A stretch of 48,249 nt of DNA. Source: Candidatus Rifleibacteriota bacterium. GTDB lineage: Bacteria > Riflebacteria > Ozemobacteria > Ozemobacterales > Ozemobacteraceae. Within the stretch, counting starts at the first letter, position 1, and every line of letters starts with the position of its first letter. The notes beneath the pieces were generated by a model. That model did no database searches and had not been told where the DNA came from. It worked only from the letters and a program-made list of their open reading frames with translations. Positions 14,415 through 22,998 of the stretch are shown here, piece by piece. Made by a program: the position numbers and the translations under genes. The DNA is taken from assembly GCA_022704885.1 (NCBI GenBank), contig JAKJFO010000009.1, positions 1 through 48,249 on the forward strand, in the 5' to 3' direction.

Positions 14415-16235
14415 ATGGACGGGTTCCTGAACAAACCAAAATTTCTGAAACGCCGGCACTGCAAGGAGCGCAACGTGTGGAATAATCTTAGAGCAAGACA
14501 TTATTCGGTTCTGATACTGTTGGCCATTGTGGCTCTCGAAACTTCTGCCATCGCAATCGACAAGTTCATCAACCACGAAAGCGAAACGGCATTCAGTATC
14601 GAAAGCCCGTTCCAGAACAACGCATTTATTGAAAGCTTCAAAACCGCTGAAGCCAGTAATGCCGTTTCGGTAAAAATCAGCAGCACAAAAAGATCCACAC
14701 CTGCTGTTGCTGCTGCCGCTACCAGCGTTCCGACAAAAGATGCCGTGCCGGCCAGAACAGTCGCAGAAGCAGCTACCCGCTCAGTTTCTGCCGATTTCAT
14801 CGCTGCTGCCAACGAGAAAGACAGTTCCGACCGCTACATAGAATATTCTGTTCAGGCTGGCGACTCGCTCTACAATATCGCCGCCCAGTTCGGTTCAGCT
14901 GCAGATCTTATCAAAAAAGCCAACAGCCTCGAAGACAAGCACGTCATCAAGGCCGGACAGACCCTCAAAGTGCCTCTTCCCGCCAGCGAAATGCTTTACA
15001 CGGTTCGCCCCGGCGACTCGCTTTCCAAGATCGCCAACCGCTTCAGAGTTCCTCTCAGAGCACTTATCGAAGAAAACAATCTCAAATCGCACATGCTGAT
15101 GGCTGACCAGCAGATCAGAATTCCGGTTAAAGGCATCAAATCTGATCTCAAAATGGTCAAAGACGACGCTCAGCAGGCAAAGGCCCCGGAAAAACTGAAT
15201 ATGATCAGATCGAACCAGGTTCAGCTCGTTCCTGAAAAGAAACTCGAAATGATCGGCATCGAGAAACTCCAGATGGCCCAGGCTCCTGCTACTAAAAGCA
15301 AGATTGAATTCAATGAAAATGACCTTCTCAAGTCACCACCGGTTGTAGCCGGCAAAGTCGCCAGCAACGCAAAACCGGCCGCTGAAATAGCTCAAAAAAC
15401 TGCACCGGCAGCCAAAGAAACTGAATCGATCAGCACAGCTGCTGCCGCTGCTGAAAAAGCCAGCGAACAGATCGACTATAAAGTGGCAAAAGGTGACAGC
15501 CTGCTCAAGATTGCCCACCGCTACAACACCACCGTTGCCCAGATTCAGCAGGACAACAACTTGAATGGAACCATGGTAAAAGTCGGCCAGGAAATTAAAG
15601 TTACCCCCAACAAAAAGCTTTACCGCCTGGTAAAAACCGAGACCACTGAACCCGCAAATAAATCTACTATCGTCGAACACAAGGTCAGATCAGGTGAATC
15701 ACTCTCTCTGATCGCCAGAAAATACAAGACCAGCATCAGCGCCATAGTCGCCGAAAACAACCTGAATAACACTGTAGTCATGGCTGGCCAGATCATCAAA
15801 GTGCCTGCCACTGGCAACTACAAGTCGAGTCAAAGCAGCAGAACAGCCATTGCCTCCTGGAAAATGCCGGTACGCGGCCGCCTGTCTGATAAATATGGCT
15901 GGCGCAAGCACCCGGTATATCGCAAACGCCTGTTTCACGCCGGTATCGACATCGCAGCACCAAAGGGCGCTCCCATCGCAGCTACAGCCAACGGCAAGGT
16001 AATCTATGCCGGTCGTCGTTCAGGCTACGGCAACCTGGTGATAATCAGCCACGCCAATGGTCTGTCGACCCGCTACGCGCACTGCAGCAGCATTCTGGTT
16101 AAAAAGGGCCAGAACGTGAAAGCCGGACAGCTGGTCGCAAGAGTTGGTGCCACCGGCGTCGCCACCGGCAACCACCTTCACTTTGAAGTAAGAAAGAACG
16201 GCAAAACTCAGAATCCGCTCACTTTTCTCAACTAG
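14415..16235 (+). CDS. Four-LysM M23 metallopeptidase (peptidoglycan hydrolase)
   Basis: 606 residues from ATG 14415 (aagga 4 nt upstream). An in-frame GTG at 14475 has a better aaggag site 6 nt upstream and would place the membrane helix nearer the N-terminus; it may be the true start. A signal-anchor helix lies near residues 34-50. LysM repeats sit at about 142-188, 195-240, 354-400 and 419-465, separated by Ala/Lys/Glu-rich linkers; each has the GDSL or GESL core. The C-terminal M23 domain (about 485-603) keeps its zinc ligands: HAGID near 507, and HLHFE near 585 preceded by RYAH. It should cut peptide cross-links in the periplasm. The closest named relatives are NlpD/EnvC/MepM types; an active zinc site argues against a pure amidase activator. 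Confidence 0.93.
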   Translation: MDGFLNKPKFLKRRHCKERNVWNNLRARHYSVLILLAIVALETSAIAIDKFINHESETAFSIESPFQNNAFIESFKTAEASNAVSVKISSTKRSTPAVAAAATSVPTKDAVPARTVAEAATRSVSADFIAAANEKDSSDRYIEYSVQAGDSLYNIAAQFGSAADLIKKANSLEDKHVIKAGQTLKVPLPASEMLYTVRPGDSLSKIANRFRVPLRALIEENNLKSHMLMADQQIRIPVKGIKSDLKMVKDDAQQAKAPEKLNMIRSNQVQLVPEKKLEMIGIEKLQMAQAPATKSKIEFNENDLLKSPPVVAGKVASNAKPAAEIAQKTAPAAKETESISTAAAAAEKASEQIDYKVAKGDSLLKIAHRYNTTVAQIQQDNNLNGTMVKVGQEIKVTPNKKLYRLVKTETTEPANKSTIVEHKVRSGESLSLIARKYKTSISAIVAENNLNNTVVMAGQIIKVPATGNYKSSQSSRTAIASWKMPVRGRLSDKYGWRKHPVYRKRLFHAGIDIAAPKGAPIAATANGKVIYAGRRSGYGNLVIISHANGLSTRYAHCSSILVKKGQNVKAGQLVARVGATGVATGNHLHFEVRKNGKTQNPLTFLN

Positions 16236-16270
16236 CACAGGAAAACGTCCTTGACCAACATTCAGACATA

Positions 16271-18133
16271 ATGAAAGATTCCGCCAGAAAACGTCTAACG
16301 CTTCTGGCGGTTTTTCTGCTTTTAACAGGAAGCGGACTTACCGCCGGCAGCAGCGAAGCAAGAACCGGACGTTACCCCGACAGCAGGTTACGTCCGGCTT
16401 CGTCGTCATCGGCAAATGCCGGTTACTTCAACCCGCTTGCCATACCTGAGCTGCAGCCACCACCCGAAAAGCCGGTAATTGCAGTAGACACCGGGGTTAC
16501 AACGGCTGCCGACCCGCGTTTTGGTGCAATCACCAGCCCACATCATGAAATATTCATTCCGGCTTCAGAAATTCGCCCGCCAGCGCCGGCGATGAGCATA
16601 CCGGTTCTTGACAAGCGTGAACCGAACCGCTATGACCTCAACGAATGGGAAGAAAAGCGTGTCTTCAGCTCGAATCTTTATACTGATTCAAGCTTTTACG
16701 TAACCAGAGTCGATGGCGACAAGCATCTGTCTTCACGAGATCAGGGTGAGTTTTATGAAACCAACTATCGCTACGAACTGTTTTCGACGAAACAGAACGG
16801 CGATTCGCTGGCAGTAACACTCGACACAACCTACAGCAACGACCGGCGCCCTTATCGCCACGGTTTTCTGGTCAACCAGGCAACTGTCGATTCGCGCACA
16901 AGCCGGTCACGACTGGTGCTTGGCCACTCCTTCCCCGAAATGTCAGAGTATTCGATGACACAGAGTGTTCTCGGCTTTTATGGCATACAAAAGTTCGACT
17001 ACACCAACGTAAGCGGTTTCAGCGGCTACTATGCCAACGAACGTGAAGACCTCGACAATCCCCGCTACATCGCCGGCCTCAGGCTGGAACATGCCCGCGA
17101 CGCTTCGTTCAAAATCGGCATGAACATAGTCGGCACCGAAGATGGCCGCGACAACGCCGCGTCTTCGAACGAACTGCCGAGCATGACGAATCGGGTATAC
17201 TCGGTCGATATCAATATGCGTCCGACCGAAAACATCTTTGTCAATGCCGAAATGGCTCAGAGCGACACCAACTTCGACAAGCGCGATGGCCCGGGGGAAC
17301 AGATCGGCGATGCCTGGCGCTTCAAAACCGGTTACGAACGCGAAAATTACAATTTTGAAGCTGGTTTTGAGCAGGGCGATACCGCTTTTATTTCGCCGCT
17401 GGGCATGACGCCACGCGATGAGCGCGCGTATTTTGCCCGCTTTTATTACGAACTCAACCGGTATATCAGCACCCGCCTCAGCCAGCGCATTGCCCGCGAC
17501 AATCTCGCCAACTATCAGCGTTCGACTATTTATCGAGAACAGCCCGAACTGCAGGTAACCGTGCGACCAAGTGAATATTACAAAGATATGCGGGTAGACT
17601 TTTATTATATTCCATTACACGAATATTCCGAAGCCAAAGGGTTCATGGACCGCTACCGTGACCTGCTCTGGATTGAAATGAACCAGCGGGCCGGCCAGTT
17701 TGCCTATAACCTTGGGCTGACGCAGACAATCGACAAAGACGACATCAACGTACTCAACGACCGTGATATTCAGCGCTACGATTTTACCCTGACCTGGGAA
17801 TACAGCCGCCTGCAGAAGGTATACAGCTCGTATTCGCACGAAAAGCTCAGTTATAAACGGGCCGGAGGCATTGATGAGACCACCTGGATCGGCTTTGGCG
17901 GGAGCTCACGCTTTCATGACAACATTCTCATCAGCATCGACTATCTGCGCGAAAGCCTCGATCCGATAACGACAAGTTCAAATCATGACCGACTCAATCT
18001 CTCGCTGACCCGCGAATACAGTGCAACTGCCCGTCTGATACTCGACCTCGAAGGCAATCGCAGCAGCTACGAAAACGACAATGGCGAAGTCAACGATTAT
18101 ACCGCCAGACTAAGGTATCTGAAGGCATTCTGA
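16271..18133 (+). CDS. Outer-membrane beta-barrel candidate
   Basis: 620 residues. The Sec signal peptide is KRLTLLAVFLLLTGSGLTAG, with a Pro-rich segment to about residue 130. The rest is an alternating, aromatic-ended beta pattern (GEFYETNYRYELF, NDRRPYRHGF, YNFEAGFEQGD, FARFYYELNRYISTRLSQR) continuing to a final strand TARLRYLKAF that ends in Phe, the usual outer-membrane insertion signal. I recognise no named porin or receptor family. There is no Shine-Dalgarno before the ATG, and a terminator-like hairpin covers codons 4-13. The next gene's ATG overlaps its stop. A barrel scaffold with the two downstream exported proteins as partners is the natural reading. Confidence 0.75.
   Translation: MKDSARKRLTLLAVFLLLTGSGLTAGSSEARTGRYPDSRLRPASSSSANAGYFNPLAIPELQPPPEKPVIAVDTGVTTAADPRFGAITSPHHEIFIPASEIRPPAPAMSIPVLDKREPNRYDLNEWEEKRVFSSNLYTDSSFYVTRVDGDKHLSSRDQGEFYETNYRYELFSTKQNGDSLAVTLDTTYSNDRRPYRHGFLVNQATVDSRTSRSRLVLGHSFPEMSEYSMTQSVLGFYGIQKFDYTNVSGFSGYYANEREDLDNPRYIAGLRLEHARDASFKIGMNIVGTEDGRDNAASSNELPSMTNRVYSVDINMRPTENIFVNAEMAQSDTNFDKRDGPGEQIGDAWRFKTGYERENYNFEAGFEQGDTAFISPLGMTPRDERAYFARFYYELNRYISTRLSQRIARDNLANYQRSTIYREQPELQVTVRPSEYYKDMRVDFYYIPLHEYSEAKGFMDRYRDLLWIEMNQRAGQFAYNLGLTQTIDKDDINVLNDRDIQRYDFTLTWEYSRLQKVYSSYSHEKLSYKRAGGIDETTWIGFGGSSRFHDNILISIDYLRESLDPITTSSNHDRLNLSLTREYSATARLILDLEGNRSSYENDNGEVNDYTARLRYLKAF
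16281..16315 (+). terminator. Terminator/attenuator hairpin inside the start of the beta-barrel gene
   Basis: ccgccagaa (16281-16289) pairs perfectly with ttctggcgg (16302-16310) around a 12-nt loop, followed by TTTTT (16311-16315). It lies 45 nt after the M23 stop and 10 nt after the next ATG, so it can end the M23 transcript while lying inside the next reading frame. Confidence 0.75.
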
Positions 18134-19791
18134 TGAATATTAAAAAGCTTGCATTCATTCTGGTTGCGTCACTTGTTTTCATCGGCGTGAGCACGTCGCT
18201 GCATGCCGCTGCAAAAGGTGTCATGCCGAACACACTTGCCGGGCACAGTTTTGTCAAAGACCAGTTGACAGTTATGATGGTAGATGGCCCGTGCTTTTAT
18301 CGAAGCATGCATGATGAGGGCTGGCTGCCGATAGAACAGGGCCAGAGCATTCGCCACAACGACTCTGTGCGCACCGGTTCGCACGGCTACATGATACTTG
18401 CCTGGGCTGCCGACAATATGATCATGGTAAAGCCATCTTCGGGCATCAGAGTTAGCATGCAACCACAGGCGATTCCGCAACTGTCACTGCAGCTGCATCG
18501 CGCTGAAGTCATGCTCTCGGCCCGAGACTCCGGGCTCATCGAAATAACTGGCCGCCACGGTGTGCTGATGGTGAATCACGGCGAAAGCAGCTTTATCAGC
18601 AGCCCGGAGCATGAAATCATCAGATCGGTAAGGGGGCAGGCCGCCTTTCGCCTGACCGGCAACGCTGAACCGACTGTGATTCCCGAGAGTTACAGTCTCA
18701 AGATCGATGCCGATGGTGGCTCGCACCCTCTTGTCATGTTCGACCCACAGTCTGAATACCTGTCGTTCAGGCGTTTCGACAAGTGGCTGCGCCGGTTCGA
18801 CAGCATTCACCGCCTGGTTAGTCGCGAAATAGACTTCAAGATAGACTCAGTGCGCATCAACGACAGCTATCTGAGCAGTCTCGGGCAGGACCAAAACGGT
18901 TTTTACATCATCAGCACCAGAGACGGTCGTATTCCCGCCAGAATCCACCTGCAGCTCAAAATTACACCATATCCCCAACCCGAAAACCGCTTTGAGCTGT
19001 ATCTGGGCAAAGACCTGGTCTACGCGTTGCGCGAAGGGCGCGACGGCTATCACGAAGTTACCTTTGCACCACCTTCGATGCCTGATGTTCTGCTCAATAT
19101 TCAGGCGGTCGACTCTCTCGACCGGCGCATAAGCATTTTTAAAGCCGGCCTCTCGCTGGAAAACAAAAAGATCAGAGAACATAAGGCCCGCCAGTTCTGC
19201 AAGAATATCAGCGATGCCTTCAGTCGGCGCGACCACATCTGGCTGCGCAACTGTGTATCACGCGACTATCGCGACTGGCAGGGCAACACCTGGTTTGACT
19301 TCGTCAACATGTCAGAGGAAACCCTGCGCCGTTACCGGGATGTCAGGCTTACCCTGCATCCGTTCCGTTTCGAGGTGATTGGCGGTAATACCATCGTACA
19401 TCTCAATTACCGGCTCTCCGCGCTTACCTCAGACTGGAACTTCAGGTACGAAGACCGCGGCAGCGAAATCATCACACTGCGCCCCGAAGATGGCGAAATG
19501 CGTCTTTATTCGAAAACCGCCGGCATGTTTTTTAATCGCCTGAAAGTGGCTGTCGACCTCCGCCAGGGCATTATTCGCGGTCGAATTACCGATGAACGCA
19601 CGAAACGACCGGTTTCAGGAGTAAGCGTTACGGTGCGCAACACCAGCTACCAGACAACGACCGACTCTATGGGCGAATACGTAATCTACAACATGAACCC
19701 GGGAACCTACGATCTGCGCTTCTACAAAAACGGTTACGGCGAACTCACAGCGACGAGAGTGACCGTAAAACCGGCAGGAGAACAATTCTGA
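18133..19791 (+). CDS. Exported FecR / NTF2-like / carboxypeptidase-regulatory protein
   Basis: 552 residues; ATG overlaps the previous stop (TGATG). Signal peptide: MNIKKLAFILVASLVFIGVS, cleaved near residue 26. A FecR-like domain covers about residues 40-200 (EQGQSIRHNDSVRTGSHGYMIL ... VMLSARDSGLIEITGRHG). A middle beta-rich part follows. An NTF2/SnoaL-like segment spans about 345-465 (DAFSRRDHIWLRN, SRDYRDWQGNTWFDF, RFEVIGGNTIVHLNY). The end is a carboxypeptidase-regulatory-like beta sandwich (about 478-552: GIIRGRITDERTKRPVSGVS ... GEYVIYNMNPGTYDLRF). The NTF2-like call is the least certain. No catalytic residues are evident; it looks like a structural or ligand-binding periplasmic or surface protein working with the barrel upstream. 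Confidence 0.75.
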   Translation: MNIKKLAFILVASLVFIGVSTSLHAAAKGVMPNTLAGHSFVKDQLTVMMVDGPCFYRSMHDEGWLPIEQGQSIRHNDSVRTGSHGYMILAWAADNMIMVKPSSGIRVSMQPQAIPQLSLQLHRAEVMLSARDSGLIEITGRHGVLMVNHGESSFISSPEHEIIRSVRGQAAFRLTGNAEPTVIPESYSLKIDADGGSHPLVMFDPQSEYLSFRRFDKWLRRFDSIHRLVSREIDFKIDSVRINDSYLSSLGQDQNGFYIISTRDGRIPARIHLQLKITPYPQPENRFELYLGKDLVYALREGRDGYHEVTFAPPSMPDVLLNIQAVDSLDRRISIFKAGLSLENKKIREHKARQFCKNISDAFSRRDHIWLRNCVSRDYRDWQGNTWFDFVNMSEETLRRYRDVRLTLHPFRFEVIGGNTIVHLNYRLSALTSDWNFRYEDRGSEIITLRPEDGEMRLYSKTAGMFFNRLKVAVDLRQGIIRGRITDERTKRPVSGVSVTVRNTSYQTTTDSMGEYVIYNMNPGTYDLRFYKNGYGELTATRVTVKPAGEQF

Positions 19792-20414
19792 TGTATAAAA
19801 CCAGACCACAGACAGTGATAACCGCGATGATACTGGCTCTGATCGTTGTCGGCACGCTGCAGGGCTGTCTTTCCAGTCATGGCGCCACCGACAGCAGCGG
19901 CATCATTTCCGGCCAGTTTCGCGCAGCCGCGAATCTGAACATTCTCGCCAGCAGCAACGGCTCGGAAATCAGCATTCCCGTCGACAGTGAAGGTCGCTTT
20001 TCGGCACGAGTCGCCGGCGGTGTCTACAATCTTCACATTCAGGCTGCCGACGGCACTATCACTCTGATCAGAAAGGGAGTTCAGATCGACAACAACATGA
20101 CCGTGACGATTCTCGACACAGATATCGTGCCAGTTCCGCAGGTCAAGTCCGTCTCCGTTCCTCTGGTTTATTCGACATCTGCAATAATCGAATGGGAAAC
20201 CGACATCGAATCTGACGGTTATGTCGAATTTGGCAACAACGAACTTTATGGCTATTCGAGCTACGCCACCACCGAACTCAAAACCCGGCATCGCATACAG
20301 CTCTACAACCTTCTGCCGGCGACGACCTACCATTTCAGAGTAGTAGCCAGCCGCTACAACCTTGAATCGGCGCGCAGCATCTCACGCAACTTCACTTTCA
20401 CAACCGAGCCCTGA
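19791..20414 (+). CDS. Lipoprotein with fibronectin type III-like domain
   Basis: 207 residues; ATG overlaps the previous stop. The type II signal peptide ends in lipobox LQGC (Cys near residue 26). After a Ser-rich linker, residues about 36-110 form a carboxypeptidase-regulatory/transthyretin-like sandwich (GQFRAAANLNIL ... GRFSARVAGGVYNLHIQA). Residues about 118-207 form a fibronectin-III-like domain of the kind at the N-terminus of purple acid phosphatases (SAIIEWETDIESDGYVEFG ... LYNLLPATTYHFRVVAS). There is no phosphatase domain after it. Third gene of the barrel operon, so an outer-membrane accessory lipoprotein is likely. Confidence 0.75.
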   Translation: MYKTRPQTVITAMILALIVVGTLQGCLSSHGATDSSGIISGQFRAAANLNILASSNGSEISIPVDSEGRFSARVAGGVYNLHIQAADGTITLIRKGVQIDNNMTVTILDTDIVPVPQVKSVSVPLVYSTSAIIEWETDIESDGYVEFGNNELYGYSSYATTELKTRHRIQLYNLLPATTYHFRVVASRYNLESARSISRNFTFTTEP

Positions 20415-20452
20415 GCGCAGGTTAATGCGCTGACCGTATTGTGACGATAGTA

Positions 20453-20482
20453 TAACCGGGGACAGACGAAAAGCCCCGGTTA
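20453..20482 (+). other. Perfect 9-bp hairpin in the leader of the Mur ligase gene
   Basis: taaccgggg pairs with ccccggtta around a 12-nt loop. No T-run follows. It ends 9 nt before the ggagg Shine-Dalgarno of the Mur ligase gene. It may end the envelope operon weakly or act in the Mur leader. Confidence 0.45.
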
Positions 20483-20503
20483 ACTATTTCTGGAGGCAAA
20501 CGC

Positions 20504-21877
20504 ATGAATGCTTTTTTTGTAGGAATCGGCGGCATGGGAATGAGCGGCCTTGCCAAAATACTGCACAACGCAGGCTTTCAGATTGCCGGTTCTGATCGCA
20601 ATCTCGACGGTGATTACTGCCGCCGCCTGCGCGAAATCGGAGTAAAGCTGTATCTGCAGGATGGCAACGGCCCACAGCAGTTCATGCAGGAAACCGGCCT
20701 CAAGAGTCACGAATTCAAGATCGTCAAATCGACCGCAGTCGAGAGCCAGGTGCCAGATATCATGGCAGCAGAAAAGCTCGGACTCGAACAGATAATGCGC
20801 TCAGATCTTCTTGCCATGATGTTCAACGAAAAGATGGGCATTGCCGTTGGCGGCACCGCCGGTAAGACCACGACGACCGGCCTGATTGCCTGGGTTCTCA
20901 AGTATTGCGGCAAAGAACCCTCCTGCGCTGTCGGTGGAATTATCGCCGGTCTCGACACCAACGCCTTCAGAGGTGTCGGACCGCACTTTGTCATCGAAGC
21001 CGATGAATCAGACGGTTCTATCGTAAAGTATCGCCCCTGGCTTTCACTTGTCACCAACATTTCGCGCGATCACAAAAGCCTGCCTGAACTGCAGGAACTG
21101 TTCGGCACTTTTTTCGAGCACACCACCGGATTCAGACTGGTATGCTGCGAAAATGAGCAGGCCATGCAGCTAGCCAGGGTCTGTGATGACCCGGTGCAAA
21201 CCTATGGTTTTGCCGAAAACGCTGACTGGCGCGCCGAAAATATAACAATCGACAACGACTCTGCCAGTTTCGAAGTCAAAGGCGTCACATTCAACCTCAA
21301 AATGCCCGGTGAACACAACATTCTCAACGCCCTGGCGGCGATAGCAACGGCCAGCATCTGCGGCATCTCGCTGGCCGAGGCTGCTGAAGCTCTGCGCGCT
21401 TTTCCCGGCATGAAAAGACGCTACGAGAAAGTCGGTGTTGCTGCCGGAGTAACGGTGATCGATGATTTTGCCCACAACCCGGCAGAAATCGCTGCGGCGA
21501 TCGCTACCGCGCGCAAAGCTTCGAAAAGGCGCTTCATCGTTTACCAGCCACATGGTTTTGGTCCGACCAGCTTTACCCGCGACGACCTGATCGATGTCTT
21601 CAGCCGACTCGAAAGTGACGAATATCTCTTTATCGACGATATCTATTACGGTGGCGGCACGGTAAGCCGTGACATCAGCTCAGAAGAAATAGTAAACTCT
21701 GTGCGGCAACGCTTCAAAAATGCCTGGTATACCGGCAGCCGCGAAGAAATCGTGCGACGCATCGCCAGCGAAGCCTGCCAGGGCGACCTGGTGCTGGTCA
21801 TGGGCGCGCGCGACATCAACGCCATCTGTCACCAGATTCTCGAAAGACTGCCGGCGCATCGAAACTGTAATGCCTGA
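20504..21877 (+). CDS. MurC/Mpl-like UDP-N-acetylmuramate ligase
   Basis: 457 residues; ggagg sits 7 nt before the ATG. The N-terminal Rossmann domain has GIGGMGMSGLAKIL and GSD, as in MurC and Mpl. The central ATPase P-loop reads GTAGKTTTTG where most MurC/Mpl enzymes have GTHGKT. EADESDGS, VTNISRDH and the Asn in GEHNILNALAA are conserved, and the C-terminal domain has DDFAHNPAEI and YQPHGFG. MurC joins L-Ala to UDP-MurNAc; Mpl joins recycled tripeptide. The gene lies outside any division/cell-wall cluster, which favours a recycling or specialised ligase, but the substrate cannot be told. No gene follows closely in an obvious operon. Confidence 0.85.
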   Translation: MNAFFVGIGGMGMSGLAKILHNAGFQIAGSDRNLDGDYCRRLREIGVKLYLQDGNGPQQFMQETGLKSHEFKIVKSTAVESQVPDIMAAEKLGLEQIMRSDLLAMMFNEKMGIAVGGTAGKTTTTGLIAWVLKYCGKEPSCAVGGIIAGLDTNAFRGVGPHFVIEADESDGSIVKYRPWLSLVTNISRDHKSLPELQELFGTFFEHTTGFRLVCCENEQAMQLARVCDDPVQTYGFAENADWRAENITIDNDSASFEVKGVTFNLKMPGEHNILNALAAIATASICGISLAEAAEALRAFPGMKRRYEKVGVAAGVTVIDDFAHNPAEIAAAIATARKASKRRFIVYQPHGFGPTSFTRDDLIDVFSRLESDEYLFIDDIYYGGGTVSRDISSEEIVNSVRQRFKNAWYTGSREEIVRRIASEACQGDLVLVMGARDINAICHQILERLPAHRNCNA

Positions 21878-21919
21878 ACTTCTGCAGACTGCTGCATATC
21901 AGGCCTTGTTGTGTTATCC

Positions 21920-21948
21920 TTGAAGTGAAACTGAGACCATCATAAATT
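21920..21948 (+). promoter_or_regulatory. Possible sigma70 promoter of the B3/B4 gene
   Basis: TTGAAG (21920-21925), 17 nt, TAAATT (21943-21948); four of six at each hexamer, 16 nt before the ATG at 21965, so the leader would be short. Confidence 0.35.
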
Positions 21949-21964
21949 ACAGGGAAATCAGCGC

Positions 21965-22645
21965 ATGAAAACCGGCCTTGTCATATCGCTGCCACCTTCG
22001 AGCCTTCGTATCGGGCTGATAGAGGCTCGCGGCGTCGCCGTCAGACCTTCGTCAACAGAATACCGCGAGCGGATCAATACTGACATCAGAAGATTTCTGT
22101 CTCCCGACTGCATTTATCCGGATCATATGCAGAAAGGCATCAGAAGCCTTCTGAAAACATTTGGCTTCCACCCTTCCGGCCGAAGTCGGCCGGCGTCTGA
22201 ATTTTTGTTCAAAGACCTGCAGAACCGGGGCAGCTTCAATTTCATCAACAACGTTGTCGATATAAACAACCATCTGTCGCTGATTTCGCACCTGCCGATC
22301 AGCACCTTCGATCTCGACAAGTCCGGTTATGAACTGTGTATGCGCGTAGGCTTCGATGACGAATCATATGTATTCAACCGCGAAGGTCAGCTGCTGGCGC
22401 TTAAAAAACTTCTGGTGGTTGCCAGACGGGGAGGCGACAATGCTGCCATCGGCAGTCCGGTAAAAGATTCGCAGGCTACCAAGGTTTTTGAAGAAACCCG
22501 TGATATTGCCGTGATCGTCTACAGCTCAGGCAATCTCACCTCTGAAGACGAGATGCAGCATCTGCTCGAGCGCTACATGCTGCTGCTCAAAAAAGAAACT
22601 GGCGCTGCTGAGCTTGAAAGCGCTATACTTAATGCAGTTCCTTAA
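21965..22645 (+). CDS. Stand-alone B3/B4 (tRNA-binding-type) domain protein
   Basis: 226 residues. The region from about 55 to 200 matches the B3/B4 fold otherwise found in the beta subunit of phenylalanyl-tRNA synthetase: RSLLKTFGFHPSGRSRPASE, NFINNVVDINNHLSLIS, LPISTFDLDK, then SPVKDSQATKVFEETRDIAVIVYSS. In PheT this domain edits mischarged Tyr-tRNA(Phe); free-standing relatives are common in bacteria and mostly uncharacterised. The conserved NNVVDINN and GxPVKDSxATK blocks are intact, so it is probably a working protein. It follows the Mur ligase by 87 nt and precedes a small lipoprotein gene by 21 nt. Confidence 0.85.
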   Translation: MKTGLVISLPPSSLRIGLIEARGVAVRPSSTEYRERINTDIRRFLSPDCIYPDHMQKGIRSLLKTFGFHPSGRSRPASEFLFKDLQNRGSFNFINNVVDINNHLSLISHLPISTFDLDKSGYELCMRVGFDDESYVFNREGQLLALKKLLVVARRGGDNAAIGSPVKDSQATKVFEETRDIAVIVYSSGNLTSEDEMQHLLERYMLLLKKETGAAELESAILNAVP

Positions 22646-22666
22646 TGCAGTACGGGAGGAAATAAC

Positions 22667-22930
22667 ATGAAAAGACTGCTGCTTTTATGTCTTGTGGCTG
22701 CTCTTATGATCAGCGGATGTCTTGGCAAGGCCAGTGAAGACAAATTCGCCAAAGATCTCAAGTCGCCCGACCCTGAAGTAAGAATCAATGCTGCCAACAA
22801 ACTGGCTGAAGTAGCCACCTCAGAAGCGGTCAGACTGCTGCTCATTCACAAAGACGACCCCGACTACCGGGTTAAAGAGGCGATAAAGAAGGCGCTCGCC
22901 AAGATCGACAAGCGCACCTTTCTGAACTGA
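22667..22930 (+). CDS. Small HEAT-repeat-like lipoprotein
   Basis: 87 residues, with a good gggagg site about 8 nt before the ATG. The signal peptide ends in lipobox ISGC (Cys near residue 18). The mature 69 residues contain two helical hairpins of HEAT type: SPDPEVRINAANKLAEVATSE and DDPDYRVKEAIKKALAKID, each with the D-x-x-V-R/K signature. Such short HEAT lipoproteins usually bind partners. It follows the B3/B4 gene closely and may be co-transcribed; the two have no known link. Confidence 0.8.
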   Translation: MKRLLLLCLVAALMISGCLGKASEDKFAKDLKSPDPEVRINAANKLAEVATSEAVRLLLIHKDDPDYRVKEAIKKALAKIDKRTFLN

Positions 22931-22960
22931 CGACGCTCGCCTCTTCAGGCTGAGTTTACT

Positions 22961-22998
22961 AAAAAAAAATCACCTGATGTCAAAGATGACTTCAGGTG
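22961..22998 (-). terminator. Rho-independent terminator overlapping the acylphosphatase stop
   Basis: On the minus strand cacctga ... tcaggtg forms a 7-bp stem, with an inner gtca/tgac extension after an A-A mismatch, followed by T-rich sequence (nine T). The stem includes the last codons and stop of the acylphosphatase gene. Confidence 0.85.
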
